Assembly (NCBI RefSeq): GCF_018398425.1
Contig: NZ_JADPMV010000001.1
Coordinates: forward strand, 2,728,001-2,792,000
Source: Pseudomonas lalucatii
GTDB taxonomy: Bacteria; Pseudomonadota; Gammaproteobacteria; Pseudomonadales; Pseudomonadaceae
Direction: 5' to 3'
Length of the DNA: 64,000 bases
The notes under the pieces are model-generated. The model did no database searches. It was not told where the DNA came from and was given only the letters and a program-made list of their open reading frames with translations. Every line of letters begins with the position of its first letter. Position 1 is the first letter of the stretch. Both the position numbers and the translations under genes were made by a program. Shown one piece after another: positions 1 through 10,871 of the stretch.

Positions 1-758
1 TCGACCGGGTCTACCGCGGCATCGTCCTCACCGAGGCCGGCGAGCTGCTGCTGCGCCACGTGCGCGACGGCTTGCAGAGCCTGGACGACGGCCTGGCGGC
101 GCTCAGCGCCCAGCCGCAGCACGAGGTGCTGCAGGTGGCCACCGACTTCGCCGTCGCCGCCTACTGGCTGATGCCGCGCCTGCATCGCTTCAACCAGCGC
201 CATCCGGAGCTGGACGTCAGCCTGATCACCACCAACCGCGACCTGGGCGTGCTGCCGCCGGAGATCGACGTGGCCATCGCCTTCGGCGACGGCCGCTTCA
301 AGCACGGCGAGGCGCACCTGCTGTTCGCCGAGGAGGCCTTCGCCGTGTGCAGCCCTCAGCTGCTCAAGGATCGCCCGCAGCCGTTGCCGGCGGCGGCCCT
401 GGCCGAGCTGCCGCTGCTGCACCTGCGCCCCGACAGCCGCTCGCGCTGGCTCGACTGGAACGGCCTGTTCCGCGCCCTGGCCATCGCCGAGGCGCCGAGT
501 CCCGGCAGCCTGCGCTTCGACAACTACACCCTGCTGATCCAGGCCGCCATCGCCGGCCAGGGCGTGGCCATCGGCTGGCGGCACCTGGTCGACGAGTTGC
601 TCGAGCAGAACCTGTTGTGCCGGGTGTGCCGCGAAGCGGCGCGCACCGAGTTCGGCTATTACGTGGTGCTGCCCGAGCGCAAGCGCCGCCAGCGCCTGAC
701 CGAGCAGTTCGTCGACTGGCTCAAGGCCGAACTGGGCGGCGAGGGCGCGCCGCTCTAG
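1..758 (+). CDS. LysR-family transcriptional regulator, 5' part outside the window
   Basis: The frame enters from the left edge (first full codon at base 3) and ends at TAG 756–758, giving 251 visible residues. The first residues ([17 protein letters not shown]) are the end of a LysR winged-helix domain, in the stretch just after the recognition helix. The rest is a type 2 periplasmic-binding-like effector domain, with the usual [14 protein letters not shown] strand and the late [14 protein letters not shown] segment. Length and order fit a GcvA/AmpR-like LysR protein missing about 50 N-terminal residues. The effector and target are not visible, because the divergent partner normally regulated lies outside the window. 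Confidence 0.85.
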   Translation, partial: DRVYRGIVLTEAGELLLRHVRDGLQSLDDGLAALSAQPQHEVLQVATDFAVAAYWLMPRLHRFNQRHPELDVSLITTNRDLGVLPPEIDVAIAFGDGRFKHGEAHLLFAEEAFAVCSPQLLKDRPQPLPAAALAELPLLHLRPDSRSRWLDWNGLFRALAIAEAPSPGSLRFDNYTLLIQAAIAGQGVAIGWRHLVDELLEQNLLCRVCREAARTEFGYYVVLPERKRRQRLTEQFVDWLKAELGGEGAPL

Positions 759-807
759 CAGGGTCCGCGCCGGCTGACGAAAGGTGGCCGCCCGGGGCCC
801 CGGCCCC

Positions 808-836
808 TGCAAGGGCGCCGGCCGACTGCCTATACT
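808..836 (+). promoter_or_regulatory. candidate sigma-70 promoter for pbpG
   Basis: A good −10 hexamer (TATACT, 831–836) sits 17 bp after a weak −35 (TGCAAG, 808–813), about 57 bp before the pbpG start. The stretch between is not coding. The −35 is poor, so this is a suggestion only. Confidence 0.35.
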
Positions 837-892
837 GTCGGAGGCGGAACCCAGCGTTGCGCCGACCTCCCCCTCAGCCAGTGAAACCTTCC

Positions 893-1804
893 GTGAAAAT
901 CCGTCATTCGATAGTAAGCCTGCTGCTGATCTGCAGCTGCGTTGTAGTTGCATCGAACAGCCATGCCGTGCAAAAGCTCCCCCGCCAGCAGGAGCTGGCC
1001 GCCGGCAGCGCCCTGCTGGTCGACCTGCAGACCGGCCAGGTGCTCTATTCCAGCCATCCCGACCTGGTGTTGCCGATCGCCTCGGTGACCAAGCTGATGA
1101 CCGCCCTGGTCACCCTCGACGCCAAGCTGCCGCTGGATCAGGTCCTGCCGATCACCATCCGCGACAACAAGGAGATGCAGGGGGTGTTCTCGCGGGTGCG
1201 CATCGGCAGCGAACTGAGCCGCCGCGACATGCTGCTGCTGGCCCTGATGTCCTCGGAAAACCGTGCCGCCTCCAGCCTGGCCCACCACTATCCGGGCGGC
1301 TACGCGGCGTTCATCGCGGCGATGAACGCCAAGGCCCTGGCCCTGGGCATGCGCAGCACGCGCTTCGTCGAGCCCACCGGCCTGTCCGAACACAACGTCT
1401 CCAGCGCCAACGACCTGGTGCTGCTGCTCAAGGCCAGCCAGCAGTACCCCCTGCTCAGCCAGTGGAGCACCACCTCGGAGAAGACCGTGGCCTTCCGCAA
1501 GCCCAACTACAGCCTGGGTTTTCGCAACACCAACGGCCTGGTGCGCAAGGCCAACTGGAGCGTGCAGCTGAGCAAGACCGGCTTCACCAACGAGGCCGGC
1601 CACTGCCTGGTGATGCGCACCGTCATGGCCAAGCGGCCGGTGGCCTTCGTGGTGCTGGACGCCTTCGGCAAGTACACCCACATGGCCGACGCCAACCGCC
1701 TCAAGCGCTGGCTGGAAACCGGCCAGGTCACCCCGGTGCCGGCGGCGGCCATCAGCTACCGCAAGCACAAGCAGGCCCAGCGCGGTTTGCAGGTGGCCCA
1801 GTGA
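893..1804 (+). CDS. pbpG: D-alanyl-D-alanine endopeptidase (PBP7/8 type)
   Basis: This is a low-molecular-mass penicillin-binding protein of the S11 family that cleaves D-Ala–meso-DAP crosslinks in periplasmic peptidoglycan. The protein has 303 residues, starting at GTG 893 ([11 protein letters not shown]); a GTG four codons upstream at 881 is possible. A signal peptide covers about residues 1–26. All three penicillin-binding motifs are present: SVTK at 64–67 (nucleophile Ser64), SEN at 121–123 and KTG at 228–230. The length fits PbpG and lacks the C-terminal amphipathic extension typical of carboxypeptidases PBP5/6. It is a single gene with no obvious operon partner. Confidence 0.9.
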   Translation: MKIRHSIVSLLLICSCVVVASNSHAVQKLPRQQELAAGSALLVDLQTGQVLYSSHPDLVLPIASVTKLMTALVTLDAKLPLDQVLPITIRDNKEMQGVFSRVRIGSELSRRDMLLLALMSSENRAASSLAHHYPGGYAAFIAAMNAKALALGMRSTRFVEPTGLSEHNVSSANDLVLLLKASQQYPLLSQWSTTSEKTVAFRKPNYSLGFRNTNGLVRKANWSVQLSKTGFTNEAGHCLVMRTVMAKRPVAFVVLDAFGKYTHMADANRLKRWLETGQVTPVPAAAISYRKHKQAQRGLQVAQ

Positions 1805-1906
1805 ACGAGCCGCGAGGTGCCCTGTGCGCCCCGTGGGCAGAGGAGAATCTGGTCTAGAGCGGCCCAACCTTAGTTGGGTAGATGCCCGGATGGCGACTGC
1901 GCTTTA

Positions 1907-1968
1907 GTTGGAGTCCGGCGTTGCAATGGTTCTGCCATCGACGCCGGCTAGTACTGCTCGACTCCAAC
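1907..1968 (+). promoter_or_regulatory. nested hairpin in the leader of the phospholipase-like gene
   Basis: A 9-bp outer stem (GTTGGAGTC 1907–1915 with GACTCCAAC 1960–1968) encloses a second 7-bp stem (CCGGCGT 1915–1921 with ACGCCGG 1941–1947), and inside that ATGG pairs with CCAT. The two stems share base 1915, so it can belong to only one. The structure ends 20 nt before the ATG at 1989. A smaller perfect hairpin (CCCAAC/GTTGGG) lies at 1863–1878. It could be a folded 5' UTR, an attenuator or a protein-binding palindrome; no known riboswitch family is recognised. Confidence 0.5.
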
Positions 1969-1973
1969 AACAA
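1966..1973 (+). promoter_or_regulatory. candidate Hfq/Crc CA motif
   Basis: AACAACAA fits the AANAANAA catabolite-repression motif bound by Hfq with Crc in Pseudomonas. It lies 15 nt before the ATG of the phospholipase-like gene, over the expected ribosome-binding region, and no strong Shine-Dalgarno is seen there. Translation repression on preferred carbon sources is an inference from motif and position only. Confidence 0.4.
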
Positions 1974-1988
1974 AAGAGCGCTCTGCCC

Positions 1989-2978
1989 ATGAAAACCATC
2001 CCCACCCTGGCCCTCGGTCTAGGCCTTGCCGTCTGCGCCGGCCAGGCGGCCGCCTGGTCGCAACCCACCCACAAGCACATCGTCAAGGACGCCCTGGCGT
2101 TCATGAACTCCGGCTCCGCCAGCGCCGAGATGCGCCGCGCCTACCAGTTCTACGTCGCCGCCGCCGGCAGCGAGGCCAGGGCCGGCGAGATCCTCGGCCA
2201 GGCCGCCTACGACGTCGACGACTTCAAGGACACCCGCCTCGGCGGCTGGTGGGTCGGCTACGAGCACGCCCCGGTGGCCGGCGCCGCCGCCTCCCTGGTC
2301 AACTACACCTCCTACTGGCACTTCATCAACATGGCCCGCCAGGGCGACGCCCACGGCAACGACCACGGCGGCTACGACTACCGCTACCGCAAGGTCGACG
2401 GCAGCTGGAGCGGCGACGTCGACTGGTACGCCATGGTCTACCTGTACAACCGCGAGCTGAAGAAGAGCGACTTCGACAGCACCGAGGCGCACTACCGCCA
2501 GGGCAGCCGCTCGAACTGGCAGGAACACTACGGCGACTTCCAGACCGCCGCCTTCCAGCCCATCGACAACCTGGCCAAGTACTGGTTCGACCAGTTCAAG
2601 GCTGCGCCCTCGCTGCAGACCATCGGCTACTCGCTGCACGCCACCGGCGACGTGGCCCAGCCGCATCACGCCTGGGTCACCTCGGGCAACGGCCACTCCG
2701 GCTGGGAAGGCTGGGTCGACGACCACTACTTCAGCGAGCGCCTCAACGACCCATCGGCAGTAGCCAACCTGGTCGGCCGCTACGATCCACAGCAGCCGTT
2801 GCGCGACCTCCTGACGCAGACCGCCCAGGTCGCCTACCAGCACCCCGAGCCGCTCTACGACACCAGCTACGCCACGCGCCTGCGGGTGGCCCGGGAGCTG
2901 ATACCGGAGTCCATCGCGCTGACCGTCAACGTGCTGACCAAGGGGGCGAACAGCTTCTACGGCCAGGGCGGGCTCTGA
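1989..2978 (+). CDS. exported zinc-dependent phospholipase C / S1-P1 nuclease-like protein
   Basis: The protein has 329 residues with a clear signal peptide (1–22, ending AQAAA-like). The mature protein would begin at Trp23 (WSQPTHKHI); an N-terminal Trp that binds zinc is the hallmark of the zinc PLC / P1 nuclease fold. Further ligand candidates are His28/His30, His111, His217, Asp221 and His226 within LHATGDVAQPHH, then His236 and Glu240 in GHSGWEGW. This matches the family's trinuclear zinc pattern HxxxDxxQPxH. The substrate could be phospholipid or nucleic acid. The ATG at 1989 is chosen because it starts a canonical signal peptide. The next gene, a prolyl isomerase, starts 2 nt after the stop. 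Confidence 0.8.
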   Translation: MKTIPTLALGLGLAVCAGQAAAWSQPTHKHIVKDALAFMNSGSASAEMRRAYQFYVAAAGSEARAGEILGQAAYDVDDFKDTRLGGWWVGYEHAPVAGAAASLVNYTSYWHFINMARQGDAHGNDHGGYDYRYRKVDGSWSGDVDWYAMVYLYNRELKKSDFDSTEAHYRQGSRSNWQEHYGDFQTAAFQPIDNLAKYWFDQFKAAPSLQTIGYSLHATGDVAQPHHAWVTSGNGHSGWEGWVDDHYFSERLNDPSAVANLVGRYDPQQPLRDLLTQTAQVAYQHPEPLYDTSYATRLRVARELIPESIALTVNVLTKGANSFYGQGGL

Positions 2979-2979
2979 G

Positions 2980-4230
2980 GTGGCGGCTTCTTTGCGCCGT
3001 GCCTTGGTCGTGCTGGGGCTGGCAGGCATTTGCCTGTCGGCCCAGGCCGCCCAGGACCTGCAGATCGACGGCGAACGCCTGCCGGGCAAGAGCATCGCCC
3101 TGCTCGAGCAGGCGCTGACCCGGGTCAAGTTCAACACCGACCGCGCCCAGCTGCGCGCCGGCCTGGTGGAGAACCGCCTGCTGGCCCGGGACGTCGAGGC
3201 CGAGCTGCAGCCCCGCTACCGCGCCGAGCTTGAGGCGCTGACGGCGGTGGAGGCGGCCAACCTCATCGAGCAGGTCCATGGCCGGCGCTTCGAGCATGAC
3301 GTGCGGCCCTTCCTGCGCCAGCCGCAGCCGCTCAGTGCCGAGCGCCTGCGCCAGGTGCTGGCGCCGCCGCAGCAGGGGGTGGTGCTCGACAGCCTGCAGT
3401 TGAGCCCGGCGCAGCAGGCCGAAGCGGGAGAGGTGCAGCTGATCGCCTGGCAGTTCCCCGGCCAGGCCGAGCGGCGCCTCGACCTGCTGGCCCTGTACCA
3501 GGGCGACAACGTCCAGGGCCGGGTCGAGCTGCAGCAGGGCAACCTGGCCTACCTCGGCGAGCAGGTGCGTCAGCACGTGCTGCGCGACTACCTCTGGTAC
3601 CAGCTGGCCGAACAGGGCTTCAGCGAGGCCGAGCGCCAGGGTCTGCGCCTGCTGGTGCGCGACAAGCTGATCCGCCACCAGTACCTGCACCAGATCGGCC
3701 TGCACGGCGACTTCCATCACGAGACCGACAGCCTGAGGCAGCTGGCCCGCCAGGTCGGCGATGCCGACGCCGAGGCCTACTACCGGCGCCACCTGGCGCA
3801 GTACCGCAACGTCGCCCAGGTGCAGGCCGCGCATATCCGCCTGGCCGACCAGGCCAGTGCCGACCGGGTGCATGGCGAACTCATCGCCGGCCTGGACTTC
3901 GACGAGGCGGTGCGCCGCCATTCCCTGGCCGACGACAAGGGGCGCACCCCGCCCGGCGACCTCGGCCTGATCCGCCCGCAGGACCCGCAGCTCGATCTGC
4001 TGCGCAAGACCGCCTTGCTGCAGAAGGCCGGCACCCTTTCGCAGCCGATGCGGATCGATGGCGCCTTCGAGATCGTCCGGGTGCGCCGGCGCGAGGACCG
4101 CCAGCTGCCCCTGAGCGACCCCAGCGTGCGCTACGAGGTCAACCAGGCGGTGGCCAAGGAACAGCTGGCCAGCCAGTTGCAGGCGCGTCTGCAGGCCTTG
4201 CGGGCCAAGGCCAGGGTGGAAGGCCTGTGA
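2980..4230 (+). CDS. periplasmic parvulin-type peptidyl-prolyl cis-trans isomerase
   Basis: The 416-residue protein starts at GTG 2980, one base after the preceding stop, so translation is probably coupled. It has a signal peptide at 1–23, a long helical, charged N-terminal region (SurA/PrsA-like chaperone layout) and one PPIC domain at about 275–365, with the conserved AAHIRLADQ strand, a RHSLAD segment and GDLGLI. A C-terminal helix follows. It probably helps fold exported proteins. Its position directly behind a multi-zinc secreted enzyme suggests a dedicated foldase, which is inference. It is not SurA itself: it has a single PPIC domain and different neighbours. Confidence 0.75.
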   Translation: MAASLRRALVVLGLAGICLSAQAAQDLQIDGERLPGKSIALLEQALTRVKFNTDRAQLRAGLVENRLLARDVEAELQPRYRAELEALTAVEAANLIEQVHGRRFEHDVRPFLRQPQPLSAERLRQVLAPPQQGVVLDSLQLSPAQQAEAGEVQLIAWQFPGQAERRLDLLALYQGDNVQGRVELQQGNLAYLGEQVRQHVLRDYLWYQLAEQGFSEAERQGLRLLVRDKLIRHQYLHQIGLHGDFHHETDSLRQLARQVGDADAEAYYRRHLAQYRNVAQVQAAHIRLADQASADRVHGELIAGLDFDEAVRRHSLADDKGRTPPGDLGLIRPQDPQLDLLRKTALLQKAGTLSQPMRIDGAFEIVRVRRREDRQLPLSDPSVRYEVNQAVAKEQLASQLQARLQALRAKARVEGL

Positions 4231-4814
4231 GGCGCTGGCTGGGGGCGGCCCTGCTCTGCTGCGCTGCTGCGGTGGTCCTGGCCGCCTGGTGGGTGGCGTC
4301 TGAGCCGGCACCTTCGCCCGCGCTGCCGCAGGCCCGCGCGGTCGAGCCCGCGCCGCCGTCCTGGCCCGCCACCCTCCCCGTCGCGCCAGGCGCCGCATCT
4401 ATCGCCTCGCCGGCCGCCATTGCGAGTGCGCAGCGGCCTGCCGCTGCCGAGCCGTCAGCCAACCTCGCGCCGCTGGAAGACCAGCTGCTGATACAGCTCA
4501 TGCTCGAACGCGGCGATCCGCGCAGCCCGGCGCTGGGCGAACTCGCGCCGCGGCCGACGCCCTCCGCGGCGGTGCTGGCCAACCCGGCGCAGTACCAGGC
4601 CTTCGAGGACCGCCACAGCCGCGCGCAGATCCAGGCCTACGCCGGCGGCGTGCAACAGATACCGGCGATCCGCGCACGCATCGAGCAGGCGGCGCAATCC
4701 GGCGAGCGCAGCGCGGTGGAACTGGACGAAGCCCGCGCCGCCCTGGAGCAGCTGGAGATGCTCCAGGCCAGGTTGCGGCGCGAGGCGCCCGAGCTGCTGC
4801 CGAGTTCGCCTTAG
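4227..4814 (+). CDS. membrane-anchored Pro/Ala-rich protein of unknown function
   Basis: The 195-residue protein starts at GTG 4227, overlapping the PPIase stop by 4 bases (GTGA), so it is the third gene of the same operon. It has one N-terminal membrane segment (about 5–23), then a low-complexity Ala/Pro linker to about residue 85, then a helical, Glu/Gln-rich C-terminus with probable coiled coil. No family is recognised. The layout (anchor, flexible linker, periplasmic helix) resembles lipase chaperones in general form but no Lif motif is visible. It may hold or fold the upstream exported enzyme (inference). Confidence 0.6.
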   Translation: MRRWLGAALLCCAAAVVLAAWWVASEPAPSPALPQARAVEPAPPSWPATLPVAPGAASIASPAAIASAQRPAAAEPSANLAPLEDQLLIQLMLERGDPRSPALGELAPRPTPSAAVLANPAQYQAFEDRHSRAQIQAYAGGVQQIPAIRARIEQAAQSGERSAVELDEARAALEQLEMLQARLRREAPELLPSSP

Positions 4815-4881
4815 TCGATCTGTGGATAGCCGTGCACGCGCTGGCCTATAACTACATGGGTCTTCTCTTGGTGATCACTGC

Positions 4882-5388
4882 ATGGGAGCCGGTATGACCC
4901 CTTCAGCAACGCCCGCCCCCGAGTGGCGGGTGCAGCGCTGGTTCAACACCCGGCAGGTGCCGAGCGTGGCCAGCCTGCGCGGCAAGGTGATAGTGCTGGA
5001 GGCCTTCCAGATGCTCTGCCCGGGCTGCGTGAGCGAAGGCCTGCCACAGGCGCAGCGGGTGCGGGCCAGCTTTTCCCCCGAGCAGGTGGCGGTGGTCGGC
5101 TTGCACACGGTCTTCGAGCATCACCAGGCCATGACGCCGGTGGCTCTGGAGGCCTTCCTCCACGAATACCGCATCGGCTTCCCGGTCGCCGTCGACCTGC
5201 CGGACCCGCAAGGGGCCGTGCCCTGCACCATGCGCGACTACGGGATGCGCGGTACGCCGACCCTGGTGCTGATCGACGCACAGGGCTGTATCCGCCAGCA
5301 GCACTTCGGCAAGGTCGGCGACCTGGTGCTGGGGGCGCAGATCGCCCTGCTGATCGCCGAGGCCGGGCACAGCACCGCGGGCGGATAG
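4882..5388 (+). CDS. thioredoxin-like redoxin / AhpC-TSA family protein
   Basis: The 168-residue protein has a CPGC active-site motif near residue 51 inside a TlpA/peroxiredoxin-type fold (LRGKVIVLEAF before it; GTPTLVLIDAQG with the cis-Pro near residue 125). No signal peptide or anchor is visible, so it is probably cytoplasmic. The start at ATG 4882 or ATG 4894 cannot be decided from the sequence. The role could be disulfide reduction or peroxide handling; the partner is not visible. Confidence 0.75.
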   Translation: MGAGMTPSATPAPEWRVQRWFNTRQVPSVASLRGKVIVLEAFQMLCPGCVSEGLPQAQRVRASFSPEQVAVVGLHTVFEHHQAMTPVALEAFLHEYRIGFPVAVDLPDPQGAVPCTMRDYGMRGTPTLVLIDAQGCIRQQHFGKVGDLVLGAQIALLIAEAGHSTAGG

Positions 5389-5468
5389 CGCTATGCTTCG
5401 CCAGGCCGGATCGCCGGACCCGCTGCCCGGTGCATTCGGCAAGACCCATACCCCAGGGAGGGAATCCT

Positions 5469-5756
5469 ATGTTTGTCGTGCTGCTGAAGTTTTCTGAGAA
5501 CAAAGGCCAGGCCGCTCGGCTGATGGACGGCCATAACCAGTGGATCAAGAGCGGTTTCGATGCCGGCGTGTTTCTCCTGGTCGGCAGCCTGCAGCCAAAC
5601 CTGGGGGGCTCCATCCTGGCCCACAACACGACGCTCGGCGAACTGCAGGAGCGCGTGAATGGCGATCCGTTCGTGAAGGAGAATGTCGTCAGCGCCGAGA
5701 TACTGGAGATAGCGCCCAAGAAAGCGGACGCGCGCCTGAGCTTTCTAGTGGATTGA
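5469..5756 (+). CDS. YCII-related small protein
   Basis: The 95-residue protein starts at ATG 5469 behind a strong purine-rich ribosome site (AGGGAGGGAAT). It has a ferredoxin-like alpha/beta YciI fold, with the family His within LMDGHNQWI and the closing DPFVKENVV segment. The function of most family members is unknown (dehalogenase-like or dioxygenase-like). It stands alone between the redoxin and the trpA terminator. Confidence 0.8.
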   Translation: MFVVLLKFSENKGQAARLMDGHNQWIKSGFDAGVFLLVGSLQPNLGGSILAHNTTLGELQERVNGDPFVKENVVSAEILEIAPKKADARLSFLVD

Positions 5757-5823
5757 CGGTGTCACACAGCCTCAACGATCCCGGGCTTGAGGGCAAGGCC
5801 TCGAGACTGCCGGTGCAGGCATG

Positions 5824-5863
5824 AAAAAAGCCGCTGCCTCCCCAAGGGAGCAGCGGCTTTTTT
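5824..5863. terminator. bidirectional intrinsic terminator between the YCII gene and trpA
   Basis: AAAAAAGCCGCTGC (5824–5837) pairs with GCAGCGGCTTTTTT (5850–5863); the stem extends inward through CTCCC/GGGAG with one bulged C. A-tract and T-tract flank both sides, so it can end trpBA transcription (minus strand) and the YCII transcript (plus strand). Confidence 0.9.
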
Positions 5864-5876
5864 GTGGCTTAGGCTT

Positions 5877-7965
<2,089 letters not shown>

Positions 7966-8043
7966 GATCTGTGTTGAGGATACGGCTGTGGCGGTTGACA
8001 GAAAAGCGATAAGATCGCCTGGACCTGTCAGGAAATCTCACAG

Positions 8044-8931
8044 ATGAGCCAGGAGCTCCCCCCCCTCAACGCCCTGCGCGCCTTCGAGGCGGCGGCCCGC
8101 CTGCAGAGCGTCAGCCAGGCGGCCGACGAGCTGCATGTCACCCACGGCGCGGTCAGCCGGCAGATTCGTGGCCTGGAGGAACACCTCGGGGTGGCGCTGT
8201 TCGTCAAGGAAGGACGCGGCCTTAAACTCACGGATGCCGGGCTGCGCCTGCGCGACGCCAGCGGCGAGGCCTTCGCCCGCCTGCGCGGCGTCTGCGCCGA
8301 GTTGCAGCAGGGCCAGGCCGAGGCGCCCTTCGTCCTCGCCTGCCCCGGCAGCCTGCTGGCGCGCTGGTTCATCCCCCGGCTGGATCGCCTCAACCGCGAG
8401 CTGCCGGAGCTGCGCCTGCAGCTGTCGGCCAGCGAGGGCGAGCTGGACCCGCGCCGCCCCGGCGTCGACGCCACCCTGCTGTTCGCCGAGCCGCCCTGGC
8501 CGGCGGACATGCGGGTGTTCGAACTGACCGCCGAGCGCATCGGCCCGGTGCTCAGCCCGCGCTACGGGCGTTTCGCCGAGTTGCACCGGGCACCACCGGC
8601 GGCGCTGCTGAACGAGCCGTTGCTGCACACCAGCTCGCGGCCCCAGGCCTGGCCGAGCTGGGCGGCCAGCTGTGGCCTGGACGCCGGGGCGTTGAAGCCG
8701 GGCCAGGGCTTCGAGCATCTCTACTACCTGCTGGAGGCAGCGGCGGCCGGGCTGGGCGTGGCCATCGCCCCGCAGCAGCTGGTGGCCGACGACCTGGCGG
8801 GCGGGCGCCTGGTCGCGCCCTGGGGCTTCGTCGAGACCCCGGCGCGCCTGGCCCTGTGGGTACCGGCGCGGCAGCTGGACAAGCGCGCCCAGCGCCTGGC
8901 CGAGTGGCTGCGCGGCGAGCTGGGCGGCTGA
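8044..8931 (+). CDS. trpI: LysR-type activator of trpBA
   Basis: The 295-residue protein has an N-terminal winged helix ([25 protein letters not shown] region, then TDAGLRLRD) and a LysR effector-binding domain. Its position divergent from trpBA with a 149-bp shared control region is the classical Pseudomonas arrangement, in which TrpI bound to indole-glycerol phosphate activates trpBA and represses itself. ATG 8044 is the first plausible start. Confidence 0.92.
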   Translation: MSQELPPLNALRAFEAAARLQSVSQAADELHVTHGAVSRQIRGLEEHLGVALFVKEGRGLKLTDAGLRLRDASGEAFARLRGVCAELQQGQAEAPFVLACPGSLLARWFIPRLDRLNRELPELRLQLSASEGELDPRRPGVDATLLFAEPPWPADMRVFELTAERIGPVLSPRYGRFAELHRAPPAALLNEPLLHTSSRPQAWPSWAASCGLDAGALKPGQGFEHLYYLLEAAAAGLGVAIAPQQLVADDLAGGRLVAPWGFVETPARLALWVPARQLDKRAQRLAEWLRGELGG

Positions 8932-9017
8932 GCGGCCGGCCGGTTCCGCAACAATCCGGAGCACATGGCCGGCACTTCTCGTCTAGCGTTTAACTATCGC
9001 TCAGAGGAGGAATCGCC

Positions 9018-9233
9018 ATGTCCAACCATCACACCTACAAGAAGATCGAGATCGTCGGCTCGTCGCCGGTCAGTTCCGACGAGGCGATCAACAACGCCCT
9101 GGCCGAGTGCGCCAAGTCCATCCGCAACCTGGAGTGGTTCGAGGTGGTGGAAACCCGCGGCCATATCGAGAACGGCAAGGTCGGCCACTACCAGGTGACG
9201 CTCAAGGTGGGTTTCCGTATCGCCAATAGCTGA
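9018..9233 (+). CDS. dodecin (flavin-binding dodecamer)
   Basis: The 71-residue protein has the dodecin pattern [10 protein letters not shown], a helix with [15 protein letters not shown] and a YQVTLKVGF strand. The Trp in LEWFEV stacks on the flavin. Dodecins assemble as hollow 12-mers that store or buffer riboflavin or FMN. A good Shine-Dalgarno (AGAGGAGG) precedes ATG 9018. Monocistronic. Confidence 0.92.
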   Translation: MSNHHTYKKIEIVGSSPVSSDEAINNALAECAKSIRNLEWFEVVETRGHIENGKVGHYQVTLKVGFRIANS

Positions 9234-9346
9234 GAACTGTGCCGGTCGATCGTCTGCCCTTGGAATCTTCCGCAGCAAGCCCCACTACTGGACTCGGATA
9301 TCGGCGCCGCCCCGGCGTCGATCAGCAGGGGTCACCAGGCGGGCCG

Positions 9347-10351
9347 ATGAGCGTTCTAGCACAGACCAGGATTTCCATTCTCGACCTCGCGCCGATCCGC
9401 GACGACGGCGGCCCAGCCCAGGCGCTGGGCAACTCGCTGAAGCTGGCGCAGCACGCCGAGCGGCTCGGCTTCAGCCGCTTCTGGGTCGCCGAGCACCACA
9501 ACATGGACGGCATCGCCAGCTCGGCCACCGCGGTGCTGCTCGGCTACCTGGCCGCCGGCACCTCGAGCATCCGCCTCGGCTCCGGCGGGGTGATGCTGCC
9601 CAACCATGCGCCGCTGGTGATCGCCGAGCAGTTCGGCACCCTCGCCACGCTCTATCCCGGGCGCATCGAACTGGGCCTGGGCCGTGCCCCGGGGGCCGAT
9701 CAGTTCACCGCGCGGGCGCTGCGCCGGGAGCGCTCCGGCAGCGCCGACGACTTCCCCGCGGATGTCGCCGAGCTGCAGCGCTACCTGGGCCCGCGCAGCC
9801 CGCAGCAGCGGGTCATCGCCATGCCCGGCAGCGGCACCCAGGTGCCGCTCTGGCTGCTCGGCTCCAGCCTGTTCAGCGCCCAGCTGGCCGGCGAGATGGG
9901 CCTGCCCTATGCCTTCGCCTCGCATTTCGCGCCGCGCTACCTGCACGAGGCGATTCGCGTCTATCGCAATCACTTCAAGGCCTCGGCGGTGCTCGAGCGG
10001 CCCTACGTGATGCTCGGCGTGCCGCTGGTGGCGGCCGACAGCGACGAACGCGCCGATTACCTGGCGACCTCGGTGTACCAGCGGATTCTCGCCCTGCTGC
10101 GCGGCCATAGCCTGGTGCAGCGCCCGCCGGTGGCGAGCATGGACGGCCTGTGGCTGCCCCACGAGAAGCAGGCGGTGGCCGACTTCCTCGGCCTGGCGGT
10201 GGTCGGTGGCCCGGCCAAGGTGCGGGCGAAACTGGAGGTGTTGCTGGAGCAGACCGGTGCCGACGAGCTGATCTTCACCGGCGACCTGTACGACTTCGAC
10301 GATCGCCTGCGCTCCTTCGAGCTGCTGGCCGAGTTGCGCCAGGCCGCCTGA
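9347..10351 (+). CDS. luciferase-like flavin monooxygenase (LLM class)
   Basis: The 334-residue TIM-barrel protein is of the bacterial luciferase/LLM superfamily, sub-group of alkanal-monooxygenase-like proteins named for [13 protein letters not shown] near the N-terminus and [13 protein letters not shown]. It would use reduced flavin supplied by a reductase that is not encoded nearby. ATG 9347 is chosen because family members start at [15 protein letters not shown]; an upstream in-frame extension would be non-conserved. The substrate is unknown. Confidence 0.82.
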   Translation: MSVLAQTRISILDLAPIRDDGGPAQALGNSLKLAQHAERLGFSRFWVAEHHNMDGIASSATAVLLGYLAAGTSSIRLGSGGVMLPNHAPLVIAEQFGTLATLYPGRIELGLGRAPGADQFTARALRRERSGSADDFPADVAELQRYLGPRSPQQRVIAMPGSGTQVPLWLLGSSLFSAQLAGEMGLPYAFASHFAPRYLHEAIRVYRNHFKASAVLERPYVMLGVPLVAADSDERADYLATSVYQRILALLRGHSLVQRPPVASMDGLWLPHEKQAVADFLGLAVVGGPAKVRAKLEVLLEQTGADELIFTGDLYDFDDRLRSFELLAELRQAA

Positions 10352-10364
10352 CCCGCCGTCCCGC

Positions 10365-10787
10365 TCAGAAGGTGCCGCAACGCAGCACCCGGCCGCGGGC
10401 CAGGACGTTGCGCTGGTCGTCGTACAGCCAGGCCTGGGCGTTGTACATGATGGAGCGCGCCTCCAGGCGGTAGCGCTGGCCGGCGGCGAAGTCGGCGTAG
10501 CGCACGCGGATCTCGCAGGTGCGCTGGATCGGCTCGGACATCATGTCGGAACCGCTACCGCCACCCGGCACCTCGAACAGGAAGCGGCTGATCAGCTCGT
10601 GGGAGCCCGGCGACACCTGGAAGTAGCGGCCGTCGTCGAGGCGCTTGCCGTCGAGCTCGTCGGCCATCAGCAGGTCGCTGGCCGGGGTGTACAGCTCGAC
10701 CCAGGCAAGTCCCGGGTCGTGCGGTGGCAGCGGCGAGGCGCAGGCGCCGAGGAGGGACAGGCTGGCGATCAGGGCGAAGCGACGCAT
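10365..10787 (-). CDS. small lipoprotein of unknown function
   Basis: The 140-residue protein has a lipoprotein signal peptide (LSLLGACAS; acylated Cys near residue 16). The mature part is mainly beta (ELDGKRLDDGRYFQVSPGSHELISRFLFE), resembling the PEGA-like or SHOCT-free beta-sandwich lipoproteins seen in Pseudomonas. No catalytic motif is seen. It is divergent from the aminopeptidase gene across 84 bp. Confidence 0.7.
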   Translation of the reverse strand: MRRFALIASLSLLGACASPLPPHDPGLAWVELYTPASDLLMADELDGKRLDDGRYFQVSPGSHELISRFLFEVPGGGSGSDMMSEPIQRTCEIRVRYADFAAGQRYRLEARSIMYNAQAWLYDDQRNVLARGRVLRCGTF

Positions 10788-10871
10788 GACGGTCTCCGAG
10801 TCTAGGGAATGGATCAGTCCAGATCGATCCCATGTTGGAGGCGTTGGCGACAATGCGCTAGCGTGGCGCGC

